From contig CAYXEG010000001.1 in NCBI GenBank assembly GCA_964463875.1, forward strand, positions 23,017 to 87,016: 64,000 nt of DNA, given 5' to 3'. Below are positions 8,584-16,858 of this stretch, one piece after another (the first letter of the stretch is position 1; every line of letters begins with the position of its first letter). The position numbers and the translations under genes were made by a program. The notes under the pieces are model-generated. The model did not search any database. It was given only the letters and a program-made list of their open reading frames with translations, and was not told the origin of the DNA. The DNA is from MGML01 sp964463875. GTDB taxonomy: Bacteria > Chloroflexota > Dehalococcoidia > Dehalococcoidales > UBA2162.

Positions 8584-9852
8584 TTACGATAGTTCAACTC
8601 CCTGGGCGACTAGCCTTTTCTGTAATGACTTGATATCTACTTTACGCGGCAGGACATTACTCTTCACTGCGAGGGCAGCCGCGGTTCCGGCCGCCTGTCC
8701 CATTTGAATACAGTGCGAGATGACGTTGAACATCGAATTCGCTTCCTGGTCGGATGAGAAACACCTCCCGGCGGCAAGCAGCCCTTCCAGTTTGGCCGGT
8801 ACCAGGCAGCGGTACGGCATGGCGATATTCACTGCCGGGCCGTCGGTGATGGGCCAGCTCAATGGTACCCCATGGGGGAATATCAAAACCGTGTCGTCGT
8901 ACTTCTTTTTAGCTTTAATTTCATCCAGTGTCAGGATGTGCTCGCCGACGAGGCGGCGGCTGCCGCGCGTGCCGATTTGTGAGGCGCTATCATAGATATA
9001 GCTGTTTTCAAAACCGGGAACAGCCTGTTTGTAATAAGAATGGAGAGGTACCATTGTTTTCCGGACGTTCGTTTCCACCCAGGTGAGGTCCTCGACATTT
9101 AGACAGTTTTTACCACGAATAAAGTTGTTGACCCAGAAAACATCCTGGCGCTGGGCAGGCACCGGGGCAATATGGAATCCGGCGAGTTTGAACCCTTCCT
9201 CCCTCATTTTCACCCAGCTGCCCGGTTCCGCCTTGCGAAACTCGGCAAACTTGTCGAAGTTGATGCCGCCGATGCGGAAGACCATGGCCATTTCGGAGGT
9301 ACGGTACCCTTTATCCAGCGAGGCATCGAAATCGGCGCCGGCGGAAGCAAAAATGTCGCCGTCACCGGTAGCATCGATGACGACTTTCCCCATCACCGCG
9401 TTGCGCCCCGATTTACTCTCGAAGATGACACCTTTGACGGTGTTATTCTCAACCACAGCCCGGCAGGACCAGGAGTGCAGGAGAAGCTTTACGCCGGCTT
9501 CGAGGGCCATGTCGTTCAGGGCACATTTCAACAGTTCCGGGTCTACCATGAAAGTACGATTCCATTCCGGCTCTTTTGTTTTCGAGAGGTCATGGAGACC
9601 GTTAACTTTGTTGAGTCTGTCAATCCATTCCTGTCCCTGGCCGAAAGCAGGGTTGAACATGAGTACCAGGCCGCCTGTCGCCATGCCGCCGAGATGGCCG
9701 TACCTTTCCATCAGAATCGTATCGGCGCCTTCGCGGGCGGCAGTGATGGCGGCAGTCACACCTGCCGGGCCGGCCCCGACGACAACGACATCCGCTTCTG
9801 CCAGGACATTGATATCACGAGCTTCTTCACGAACAGTAGTACCCTTTCCCAT
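8584..9852 (-). CDS. FAD-dependent oxidoreductase (FAD_oxidored family), copy 2
   Basis: Flavoprotein of 422 aa, first gene of the reverse operon. It has VVVVGAGPAGVTAA near residues 22-35, an ERYGHLGGMATGG segment, FESKSGR and ATGDGD, and a C-terminal YRCLVPAKLEGLLAAGRCFS FAD-binding end. The ATG is preceded by GGAGGG 4 nt upstream. It is paralogous to 1379-2749, so the two flanking operons each carry one copy. Likely role is oxidation or reduction of a cyclic or acyl intermediate of the same pathway; the natural electron acceptor is unknown. Confidence 0.88.
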   Translation of the reverse strand: MGKGTTVREEARDINVLAEADVVVVGAGPAGVTAAITAAREGADTILMERYGHLGGMATGGLVLMFNPAFGQGQEWIDRLNKVNGLHDLSKTKEPEWNRTFMVDPELLKCALNDMALEAGVKLLLHSWSCRAVVENNTVKGVIFESKSGRNAVMGKVVIDATGDGDIFASAGADFDASLDKGYRTSEMAMVFRIGGINFDKFAEFRKAEPGSWVKMREEGFKLAGFHIAPVPAQRQDVFWVNNFIRGKNCLNVEDLTWVETNVRKTMVPLHSYYKQAVPGFENSYIYDSASQIGTRGSRRLVGEHILTLDEIKAKKKYDDTVLIFPHGVPLSWPITDGPAVNIAMPYRCLVPAKLEGLLAAGRCFSSDQEANSMFNVISHCIQMGQAAGTAAALAVKSNVLPRKVDIKSLQKRLVAQGVELS

Positions 9853-10323
9853 GGAACCCTCCCTTTACCCTGAGCTGATTTCAGGATTCATTTGCTTCAG
9901 AAAACCTTGTTAACAACTTTCATTCCTGGTCCGACGCGTTCTCTGCCACCGGCTTGAAGGCTTGACAATTTCCTTATTGATGTTATATTGTGATTCCTAT
10001 ATCATAATAATTATGATTTCACGTATGATATCATATATATTTACCGAATATCAAGTATTTTTTCCGGCTTTTTTCCCTCTGCTGACACTGAGTTCAAACG
10101 GACAGGAAATGCCGGTAATGCAGGCGAGGGCAGTAAACCGGTGAACCCCGAAATTCCCGCAGAAGGAAATCAAATCAATAAGCAGGATATCGGTGATTGT
10201 TAGCAGGAAACAAAGGAGGTGAACACTTATAGGGAGATATCACGGCTATTCCGGTAACCGGTAGCATCAATGAACCTGACGATTGAATTATTTCGGGTAG
10301 ATGGTAAAGGAGAAAATAACACA
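9853..10323. other. Divergent intergenic region
   Basis: This region separates the reverse reductase operon from the forward lipoprotein gene. It contains the forward promoter and palindromes (9962-10040). At 10214-10222 there is a strong AGGAGGTGA with no convincing gene behind it. The forward leader is long, about 330 nt from the promoter to the ATG at 10324. No clear reverse promoter could be assigned. Confidence 0.55.
9962..10040 (+). promoter_or_regulatory. Sigma-70-type promoter with two downstream palindromes
   Basis: TTGACA at 9962-9967, a 16-nt spacer and TATATT at 9984-9989 form a strong promoter reading toward the lipoprotein gene at 10324. Just downstream are a 17-bp palindrome (atcataat-a-attatgat, 10001-10017) and a perfect 12-bp palindrome (tatgatatcata, 10024-10035). 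Both lie where a repressor would block clearance. The same arrangement recurs at 13826-13914 beside a MarR gene, so a MarR-type operator is likely. Confidence 0.7.
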
Positions 10324-12066
10324 ATGCTGAGAAAAAAAGTGGCATGGGTGGTAAGCATCATGATGGTAGTAACCCTCATGATTGTTTCTTCGTGCGGAGG
10401 TTCGGAAACAGGAGAGGAAGAAGAAGGGCTTCTTTCTCCGGAAACTCCAAAGTACGGAGGCACGCTTCAGATTTTGGGAGGTGATCCGTCGAGCTTCGAC
10501 GAAGCATTGGCTTTTAAGTTTATGGCTCGTACGACCTATCAGACGAACGATTCCCTGATAGGCGGCGATTTTTACAAAGGCCCGTCCGGGACCGGCGAAA
10601 CAGACTGGGTCAGCGGCGCCTGCGGTAACATGGATGTCCTGACCGGCTATATAGCTGAAAGATGGGAACTTATCGGTAACGATACGATTATCTACCATAT
10701 TCGAAAAGGTATTCATTTCCACAATAAACCACCGACGAACGGCCGGGAACTTACCGCCGAGGACGTGGTTTTTTCGCTCAACAGACTGTGGTTCGAAAGC
10801 GATAAAACCCTCCATTCGATGAATCCGCCTTTCCTCAAACCAACGTCAATTACGGCAATCGATAACTATACCGTCGAGGTTAAAGTACCGCCGGCGATGC
10901 AGGGCACTCTGCTGGTGGAAATCGGCGTGGACGGTATCTATCCGAAAGACGCCATCGAACAGTTCGGAGATATGAGCGACTGGAAAAATGTCATCGGTGC
11001 CGGCCCGTGGATGATTGAAGAATACGTCCCCAGCAGCTACCTGCACCTGGTGAGAAATCCTGACTACTACATGACCGACGAGCAACACCCGGAGAACCGG
11101 CTGCCCTACATCGATGCGGTGAGAGCCCGGGTTATCCCGGATGCTTCCACGCAGCAGGCGGCTATGAAAACAGGCCAGCTCGACTACATAGATATTGTCG
11201 ATTTCGAAACCTTGACAAGCCTGACGACTCATAACAAAGACATTCTTAACAAGTCGAGAATGAACGCTCCCTTGAATGTCTATTTCGTGATGGACAATCC
11301 GGAATCCCCCTGGGCGGATGTCAATGTCCGCCGGGCGATGAATATGGCCATCAATAAGCAGGTCATCATCGACGACCTGTTCTCCGGCCACGGCTATATG
11401 CTGGCCAATCCCTATCACCAGTATTCTTCGCATGCAGCGTTTTATACGCCTCTCGAGGAACAGCCGGCATCGGTGAAGGAGTTATTCGTCTATAACCCGG
11501 AGAAAGCGAAAGCCTTGTTAACAGAGGCAGGTTACCCGGATGGCTTTACCACGGAAGTTGTCTGCCAGCAGACGGTTTACCGGGGAATGAACATGGTTGA
11601 CTACCTCTCGGTCATTGCGGAGGACTGGAAAAAAGTCGGGGTAAACGTCAAGATATCCGCCGTGGATTCAACCATTTTCAACAGCATGAAGAACGGCCGC
11701 ACGTTCGAGGATGCCATCCTGGTTGACTACCAGGGGTACTCCGCGCCGTTCAAGTTCCTCGGCTACATTGAAAACTTCAGTAATATGAACAAATACGTTG
11801 ACCCGGTTATGCAGGAATACCACAATGCAGCCCAGCAGGTTCTTTACAAGGACACAACCGAGCTGAACAAGATACTGAAAGAATCAGGCCCGTACGTTCT
11901 CGACCAGGCTTTTGCGGCCTGGATGCCGGCTATGGATGTCTATACTATATGGCAGCCCTGGCTCCAGAATTACAAGGGTGAAGTCTGGGGCGGCGTCGCC
12001 ACACCGGAAGAATGGTCACGATACAGCTGGCTCGATGAAAGCCTGAAGAAAAGTCTGGGATACTAG
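10324..12066 (+). CDS. Family-5 (oligopeptide/nickel-type) ABC substrate-binding lipoprotein 1
   Basis: Extracytoplasmic solute receptor (580 aa) of the SBP_bac_5 family. The signal peptide ends in the lipobox VSSC with C24 as the lipidated residue, followed by an acidic linker and YGGTLQILGGDPSSFD, the typical start of the mature domain. The ATG at 10324 is chosen over the one at 10270 because it follows AAAGGAG and gives a standard lipoprotein signal. No permease or ATPase gene is nearby; the following genes are on the other strand. It is paralogous to 16859-18688 (shared AAGYPDGF-type and VYxxWQPWL segments). Substrate unknown; placement suggests an organic acid or aromatic taken up for the flanking pathways. 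Confidence 0.9.
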   Translation: MLRKKVAWVVSIMMVVTLMIVSSCGGSETGEEEEGLLSPETPKYGGTLQILGGDPSSFDEALAFKFMARTTYQTNDSLIGGDFYKGPSGTGETDWVSGACGNMDVLTGYIAERWELIGNDTIIYHIRKGIHFHNKPPTNGRELTAEDVVFSLNRLWFESDKTLHSMNPPFLKPTSITAIDNYTVEVKVPPAMQGTLLVEIGVDGIYPKDAIEQFGDMSDWKNVIGAGPWMIEEYVPSSYLHLVRNPDYYMTDEQHPENRLPYIDAVRARVIPDASTQQAAMKTGQLDYIDIVDFETLTSLTTHNKDILNKSRMNAPLNVYFVMDNPESPWADVNVRRAMNMAINKQVIIDDLFSGHGYMLANPYHQYSSHAAFYTPLEEQPASVKELFVYNPEKAKALLTEAGYPDGFTTEVVCQQTVYRGMNMVDYLSVIAEDWKKVGVNVKISAVDSTIFNSMKNGRTFEDAILVDYQGYSAPFKFLGYIENFSNMNKYVDPVMQEYHNAAQQVLYKDTTELNKILKESGPYVLDQAFAAWMPAMDVYTIWQPWLQNYKGEVWGGVATPEEWSRYSWLDESLKKSLGY

Positions 12067-12088
12067 TTCCTGAAATATGCAAAAAAAA

Positions 12089-12122
12089 GAGAGGCCGGCA
12101 ATTGCCGGCCTCTCTTTTTTTT
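12089..12122. terminator. Bidirectional rho-independent terminator
   Basis: A perfect GC-rich stem, gagaggccggcaattgccggcctctc (12089-12114 as two self-complementary halves), is flanked by A8 on the left and T8 on the right. It can end transcription of the forward lipoprotein gene and of the reverse dehydrogenase gene that converges on it. Confidence 0.92.
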
Positions 12123-12154
12123 ATGAATCGAAATACTGTTTACCAGGGAACCGG

Positions 12155-13177
12155 CTACACCTCTCTCTTCAGCGCTGTTTTCGGAACGACGGTCGGATTG
12201 ACAACATTCTTCGGCCACGTACCGCTGAGAACCCTGACGGCTTCCCGGACCGGGTTGACCGGCTGAACACGCAGGGACGTTTTCGAGAAGGAAGCGGAAT
12301 GAGGTGTCACGATGGCATTCTCCAATGTGAAGAGAGGATTGTCTTGCTCGACCGGTTCTTTTTCGTAAACATCGAGTCCGGCTCCGGCTATCCATTTCTC
12401 TTTGAGGGCTTTTACCAGCGCTTTCTCGTCGACCAGTCCGCCGCGGCCGGTATTGATGAAAATAGCTTCGGGCTTCATTTTCCTGAATTCTGCCTCGCCT
12501 ATCATGTGACGGGTTTGTTCGTTCAGGGGGGCGTGCATCGAAATAAAGTCCGATTGTTCGATAAGCTGGTCCAGGTCAACCGGCGTTATCGAATATTCTT
12601 TAAACAAGGCCTGGCTGAGGAGCGGGTCATACCCGATAAGGCTCATACCGAAACAGAGAGCTTTTTTGGCGACCATTCGGGCAATCGCTCCGCAACCGAC
12701 CAGGCCGAGGGTTTGCCCGTGAATCGGCGGCAGGTCCGTGAGTAAATCGTTTCTCGAACGCCCCCATTCTCCTCTTTTTAACATATTGTTCAGGGAGGTG
12801 ATGTTTTTAGCCGCGGCCAGAAGCAGAGCAATGGCGTGGTTGGAGACTTCCTCGATACACCATTCCGAGGCGGGATTGTTGATTACCATGATACCGTTTT
12901 CGGTAGCGGCGCCGATATCGATGCCATCGAATCCAACAGAGTAGGTTATTATTGCACGGCATTTGGGTAGATGTTCGATAACCCTCCGGGTAAAGAGGTA
13001 ACCGCCGCCCAGGATAATATCGGCATCTTTGGCAATCTCAATCAATTCGTCTTCGCTGCTGCATCTTCCTGATATCAATTCCGCCTCGAATTGCAGCTTT
13101 TTCAATTCTGCTTCTTCAATCTCCGCCGTCGTTCCGCGCAATTTCGCCGTCGTCAATATCTTGTATGTAGTACTCAT
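12155..13177 (-). CDS. D-isomer-specific 2-hydroxyacid dehydrogenase family protein
   Basis: NAD(P)-dependent 2-hydroxyacid dehydrogenase (340 aa), interconverting 2-oxo and 2-hydroxy acids. It has the N-terminal catalytic domain, a Rossmann domain beginning LGLVGCGAIARMVA at about residue 150, the catalytic Arg in NTGRGGLVDE and the catalytic His in VTPHSASFSK. AAGGTGAG precedes the ATG. It shares a reverse transcript with the MarR gene 64 bp upstream. This is a large family (glycerate, lactate, phosphoglycerate or phosphonate dehydrogenases), so the substrate is unassigned. It may supply or consume the hydroxy acid that the dehydratase-like complex at 5984-8529 would use. Confidence 0.88.
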   Translation of the reverse strand: MSTTYKILTTAKLRGTTAEIEEAELKKLQFEAELISGRCSSEDELIEIAKDADIILGGGYLFTRRVIEHLPKCRAIITYSVGFDGIDIGAATENGIMVINNPASEWCIEEVSNHAIALLLAAAKNITSLNNMLKRGEWGRSRNDLLTDLPPIHGQTLGLVGCGAIARMVAKKALCFGMSLIGYDPLLSQALFKEYSITPVDLDQLIEQSDFISMHAPLNEQTRHMIGEAEFRKMKPEAIFINTGRGGLVDEKALVKALKEKWIAGAGLDVYEKEPVEQDNPLFTLENAIVTPHSASFSKTSLRVQPVNPVREAVRVLSGTWPKNVVNPTVVPKTALKREV

Positions 13178-13241
13178 GCTTTTAACTCACCTTATTAATT
13201 ATTCCGTAACATCGTTAAACGTGTATTTCTGTTACTACCTT

Positions 13242-13748
13242 TTACCCCGCACGCTTTTCAGGGAGCGCATTGTTTTCCCGGGCTTTCTGCAGGAACGGCG
13301 GTACGTAATTCAGTCCGAGTAACGACCTCGTATGACCCCGCAGTTTTTCAAGAAGCCCGGTAAGCTGTTCTTTTTCCTTTTCGGTGAGGACATCGAAAAT
13401 CAGCACGATGGCATGTTCGGTGATGGTATTGTTATATAATTCCCGTCCTTTATCGGTCACGATAACATATGTTTTGTTTTCTCCCGGGATTCTTACTTTT
13501 TCTACCAGTTCGTTTTTTTGCATTCTGTCGACCAGCGTGGTGACTGAATTTAGTTCTTTAACGGAAGATTCGGCAAGCTGGTTAAGGGTTAACATTTCAA
13601 CACTTTTCACGAGCATGTGCAATACTTTCACTTGGGATTGACTGATATTGTATTGCGCGAGTTCAAGTTTAACGGCTCGTTGAATCGTTTCATTCGTTGA
13701 ATGAAGCAGGGCTTGCAGTTCGATTCGCGGATCATCCATTTTTGACAT
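13242..13748 (-). CDS. MarR-family transcriptional regulator, copy 1
   Basis: Winged-helix repressor of 168 aa. The wing-helix core is LNQLAESSVKELNSVTTLVD followed by a beta-wing with VRIPGENKTYVIVTDKG. AGGAGAG precedes the ATG. It is divergent from the promoter at 13826 and from the hydrolase/ferredoxin/flavoprotein operon, so it probably controls both. It is a close paralogue of the product of 29431-29901: both begin MSK..DPRI.L.ALL and share QSQVK and NSVTTLV. The ligand is unknown but is likely an aromatic acid or CoA thioester, as for other MarR regulators of aromatic catabolism. Confidence 0.9.
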   Translation of the reverse strand: MSKMDDPRIELQALLHSTNETIQRAVKLELAQYNISQSQVKVLHMLVKSVEMLTLNQLAESSVKELNSVTTLVDRMQKNELVEKVRIPGENKTYVIVTDKGRELYNNTITEHAIVLIFDVLTEKEKEQLTGLLEKLRGHTRSLLGLNYVPPFLQKARENNALPEKRAG

Positions 13749-13825
13749 AATGTCTCTCCTTCGGTATCTATAAAATTTTGTTCACCTAATTTCAGTGTTT
13801 TGCATTTTTCCCGGATTTCGAATGC

Positions 13826-13914
13826 TTGACATCCGTTATCTTAATGTGTTATACATGACTTCATATTGGAAGTCAAATACATAATGAAATATGATGTTAT
13901 CGAAGATATCATAT
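13826..13914 (+). promoter_or_regulatory. Promoter with MarR-type operator candidates
   Basis: TTGACA at 13826-13831 and TTATAC at 13849-13854 (17-nt spacer) read toward the operon at 14000. The perfect inverted repeat gacttc-atattg-gaagtc (13857-13874) covers the likely transcription start, and the repeat atatgat-12 nt-atcatat (13889-13914) follows. The architecture parallels that at 9962-10040, and a MarR gene starts 78 bp away on the other strand. Confidence 0.68.
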
Positions 13915-13999
13915 TCATCGTAATGCCAGAGATTGGGTATTTCTTAGCCGGAAAAGAGTCGAACGGCATATAGATAACGAAAAAAAAGGAGAAAGCTGA

Positions 14000-14695
14000 A
14001 TGGAAGAAGGAAAATATCCGATAGGTTGGGCAGTTGTCGATCATGTCATTCCCGGCGTTACTCCGGAGATGATTGACTGGTGGTGGGTCAACATGGAAAA
14101 AGGGTACGAATTATGGTGCCCTGACGAACACAAAGGCTTCACCTGGGAAGTCAAACCTCCTCTCGGCGGGCATATCGGAGCCATACAGATTGCCAAAGAA
14201 AGCATCGATTATGGCCCGGTGATGGATCTTAGAATCGAGTGGGTCGACCCGAACCTGGGAACCCAGGAACAGAAGGATTTCTGGACATATGAACATCTCC
14301 TTACTGCCGGTGGAGGCCCTCCCGGAATGCCAAAGGGAGTAATGCTATCTCACCAGTGGGAAGCAATTCCGGGGGGATGTAAAATGCGTTCCTGCATGCA
14401 TGGTATGGCAGGTGGATCTGGACCACGGCCGCCACAGGGACCGCCTCCCGGAGCCAGGCAGGGTCCGCCTCCCGGTCCGCCTCCCGGTTTTGTGATGCCT
14501 CCTCATCCGAGCGGCAAGAAACCGACCGGTGGTGGGTGGAGCGCTCATAACGTTTCTGAAGCCAGTACATTTAAAAATTTCCTGCCGGCTCTCTGGGGAA
14601 TCTGGCAGGCTGTTACTGACCCGGCAATCAATCGCCAGGCTTCTCTGAGGGTTAAGAAGGAAGGCTCCAAGATAATCTATATCGACCAGAGGTAA
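14000..14695 (+). CDS. DAPG-hydrolase (PhlG)-like protein with Pro/Gly-rich insert
   Basis: Putative metal-dependent C-C hydrolase (231 aa). The segment from VIPGVTPEMIDWWWVNM (about 16-32) through LWCPDEHKGFTWE (38-50) matches my recollection of the diacetylphloroglucinol hydrolase family, which cleaves an acetyl group from a phloroglucinol ring using zinc; H44 and E50 are candidate ligands, and further His occur at 58, 118 and 134. Unusually, residues 138-179 are a Pro/Gly-rich tract (repeated GPPPG) placed inside the domain rather than at an end. A GGAG-type RBS precedes the ATG. It heads an operon with a ferredoxin and a flavoprotein that also carries a Gly/Pro tract. Confidence 0.72.
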   Translation: MEEGKYPIGWAVVDHVIPGVTPEMIDWWWVNMEKGYELWCPDEHKGFTWEVKPPLGGHIGAIQIAKESIDYGPVMDLRIEWVDPNLGTQEQKDFWTYEHLLTAGGGPPGMPKGVMLSHQWEAIPGGCKMRSCMHGMAGGSGPRPPQGPPPGARQGPPPGPPPGFVMPPHPSGKKPTGGGWSAHNVSEASTFKNFLPALWGIWQAVTDPAINRQASLRVKKEGSKIIYIDQR

Positions 14696-14717
14696 AAAAC
14701 CTGTAAAGGGGGAAATC

Positions 14718-14960
14718 ATGGAAGCGGAAAAAATGAGATGGGTCAAGGAAATCAAAATAGACCTTGATACTTGCAAGGGATGCAAAACCTGCGTTAATGC
14801 CTGCTTCGTCGATGTAATTCGCTGGAATGCTGAAACGAAGAAACCTGTTGTTGCTTACTCGGAAGATTGCGTCTGGTGTCTGGCGTGTGAAGCAGGCTGC
14901 CCGGTCAGCGCAATAGAAGTAATACCAATCATTCCGGCACCATTACGAGTATCGTTTTAA
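14718..14960 (+). CDS. 2x[4Fe-4S] ferredoxin (AprB-like)
   Basis: Electron carrier of 80 aa with two cluster motifs, CKGCKTCVNAC (about residues 18-28) and CVWCLACEAGCP (about 51-62). It lies 22 bp after the hydrolase-like gene and 51 bp before the flavoprotein gene. The pairing of a small dicluster ferredoxin with a fumarate-reductase/APS-reductase-like flavoprotein suggests that it passes electrons to or from that flavin. AGGGGG precedes the ATG. Confidence 0.9.
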   Translation: MEAEKMRWVKEIKIDLDTCKGCKTCVNACFVDVIRWNAETKKPVVAYSEDCVWCLACEAGCPVSAIEVIPIIPAPLRVSF

Positions 14961-15011
14961 CGACAGTGTGTCACTGGCAGTCATTCAAGAATAAAAGACA
15001 GGAGGTCCAAG

Positions 15012-16829
15012 GTGACCGAAATGGGAAAAACTGGAGAAGTAATATCGACTGATGTCCTTATTATCGGTGGCGGCGTGGGAGGCCTCGCAGCCGCGATAAA
15101 AGCAAAAGAAGCGTATCCAGATATCGATGTGCTCATGGTAGACAAGCAGACTATCGGATGGGCAGGGAAAGCAACGAAAATCGGAGGGTTTCTAGCGTTT
15201 CTCGCCAAAGACGGCAACCCTGACAAATTCATCGATTTTCAGGTTAGAAATGCCGGTTACTATATTAACGACCAGAATGCTTTGAAAAAATATGTCAATA
15301 GTACCTACTCGGCGGTAGAGCTCCTTGCTGAATGGGGAGCAAATGTTGCCAGAACACCTGACGGTAAAGTACTGGCAATCCCCAATTCCTTTGCTCCTGA
15401 GTATTCGATGACGTTTGTCGACATTGATTTGATGCAGCCGATGATGAAAAGAGCAAAGAAACTCGGTGTACGGATGCAGAATAAAACCCACATTGTCGAT
15501 CTGCTTGTTAAAGATAACAGGGTAACCGGCGCGGTTGGTTTTGACATAACTGACGGTAGTTTCATGACTTTTAAGTCAAAATCAACTATTATCGCTAACG
15601 GCAGTTGCGGGTATAAAGTCCGTCGATTCTGGGTTGCCGGCACCGGTGACGGGATTTCTGCCGCCTACCGGGCTGGTGCAGAAATGCGTAACGCGGAATA
15701 CGGCAATCTTTACGGGCATGTGGTGATGAAGGATTTGGATGGCGGCAATGCAGGCACCATGACCCTTGTAAATTCACTCGGAGAAAACATTGCCAACAAG
15801 TACATGCCCAACATGGGGCCTGCGGGTGTCTTCCTTCCTGTCAAACTGGGAGTCGGACTGGAAATGGAAGTCAACGCAGGACGGGGTCCGATTCGTTCCC
15901 AGCCGTCTCAGGCGGGACCGGGCGGGCCAGGCGGACCGGGAGGACCGGGTGGACCGGGCGGGACGGGTAGACCAGGTGGTGGACCGGGCGGACCGGGTGG
16001 GCCAGGTGGACCTGGCGGACCAGGCGGGCCAGGCGGAGGGGGTAGGCCAAGTGGCGGTGGTGGTTTTGGCCTTCCAAAACTGAACGCATGGAACAAGATG
16101 ATGGGTGAGAAAGCCAGTAAATACGGGCCGTCGGTTCCGAACCAGGAAATCGCTGTCCCGCTGCACGGTGAACTCTCCTGCATTCGTGTCGATGAAAATA
16201 TGAAAACCACTCTCGATGGCTTATGGGCAATCGGAGATACGAGTTACGCCGGTTCAGCTATTGCCGGGGCAGTTGCATCTCCTCCGGGAGTGACTCCTGG
16301 TTCCGGTGTCATGTACGCAGTGATAAGCGGGACATGGGCCGGACCTGAGGCTGCCCGCTTGGCGGCTTCGGTATCGGCTTCAACCGGGAGCGCGGATGAC
16401 ATCAATCTGTTAAAGCAACGGATATACGCTCCGATGAGTAACAAAGGAAGCTACTCGCCGTGGGAAGCAATCTCCAGGCTGCAGGATGCTGTCGCACCGA
16501 TGAAGTACAGTCTGCGCCGAAATAAAGAAAGATTAGCGGAAGCTCTGTCAATTGTTCTTTCCGTTAAAGAAAGACTACCGGAACTTGCTGCAAACGATTT
16601 CCATTACCTGAGTAAATGCCATGAAGTCATCAGTATGACGGCCTGTGCGGAAATCACTTTTACTGCAGCAGCGACAAGAGAAGAAAGCCGGGGGTTCGCC
16701 TATCGTGAGGATTACCCGGAACAGGATGACAAAAACTGGCTGCAGTGGATTATCCTCAGGCAGGGTAAAGGCAAGATAGAAGTTTCGAAAGAACCTGTAC
16801 CAATCGAGAAATATAACGTACGACCTTAA
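15012..16829 (+). CDS. Fumarate-reductase/AprA-like flavoprotein with collagen-like insert
   Basis: FAD-binding dehydrogenase of 605 aa. The Rossmann motif LIIGGGVGGLAAAIKAKEA begins near residue 17, and a second FAD segment LWAIGDTSYAGSAIAGAVAS lies near 407. GTGDGISAAYRAGAEMRN resembles the FAD domain of APS reductase and fumarate reductase. Between them, residues 300-352 form an almost uninterrupted GPGGPGG tract ending in a Gly-rich GGGRPSGGGG. GTG start with GGAGG 6 nt upstream. Partner ferredoxin immediately upstream. Likely reaction: reduction or oxidation of the product of the hydrolase encoded at 14000, which is inference. Confidence 0.87.
   Translation: MTEMGKTGEVISTDVLIIGGGVGGLAAAIKAKEAYPDIDVLMVDKQTIGWAGKATKIGGFLAFLAKDGNPDKFIDFQVRNAGYYINDQNALKKYVNSTYSAVELLAEWGANVARTPDGKVLAIPNSFAPEYSMTFVDIDLMQPMMKRAKKLGVRMQNKTHIVDLLVKDNRVTGAVGFDITDGSFMTFKSKSTIIANGSCGYKVRRFWVAGTGDGISAAYRAGAEMRNAEYGNLYGHVVMKDLDGGNAGTMTLVNSLGENIANKYMPNMGPAGVFLPVKLGVGLEMEVNAGRGPIRSQPSQAGPGGPGGPGGPGGPGGTGRPGGGPGGPGGPGGPGGPGGPGGGGRPSGGGGFGLPKLNAWNKMMGEKASKYGPSVPNQEIAVPLHGELSCIRVDENMKTTLDGLWAIGDTSYAGSAIAGAVASPPGVTPGSGVMYAVISGTWAGPEAARLAASVSASTGSADDINLLKQRIYAPMSNKGSYSPWEAISRLQDAVAPMKYSLRRNKERLAEALSIVLSVKERLPELAANDFHYLSKCHEVISMTACAEITFTAAATREESRGFAYREDYPEQDDKNWLQWIILRQGKGKIEVSKEPVPIEKYNVRP
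15912..16066 (+). repeat. GPG-coding tandem repeat (collagen-like) within the flavoprotein gene
   Basis: Degenerate 9-bp units of the type ggaccgggc/ggcccaggt encode Gly-Pro-Gly triplets over about 150 bp. Third-position variation (cca, ccg, cct) shows that the peptide, not the DNA, is conserved, which argues against a simple replication-slippage artefact. The same stretch produces open antisense frames rich in Pro, which are shadows. Confidence 0.85.
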
Positions 16830-16858
16830 CAATACACAAATACTATAACGAGGAAAGC

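Noticed and set aside
10210..10260. Strong AGGAGGTGA that might start a leader peptide
   Set aside because: Only a GTG overlapping the site itself, with 12 codons, is available; no evidence of translation or attenuation.
15912..16066. Repeats that could be mistaken for a CRISPR-like or minisatellite array
   Set aside because: The unit is 9 bp, in frame and coding; there are no spacers.
15774..16230. Proline- and tryptophan-rich antisense open frames over the GPG tract
   Set aside because: They arise only because the GPG-coding repeat is stop-free on all frames; no RBS or family match.
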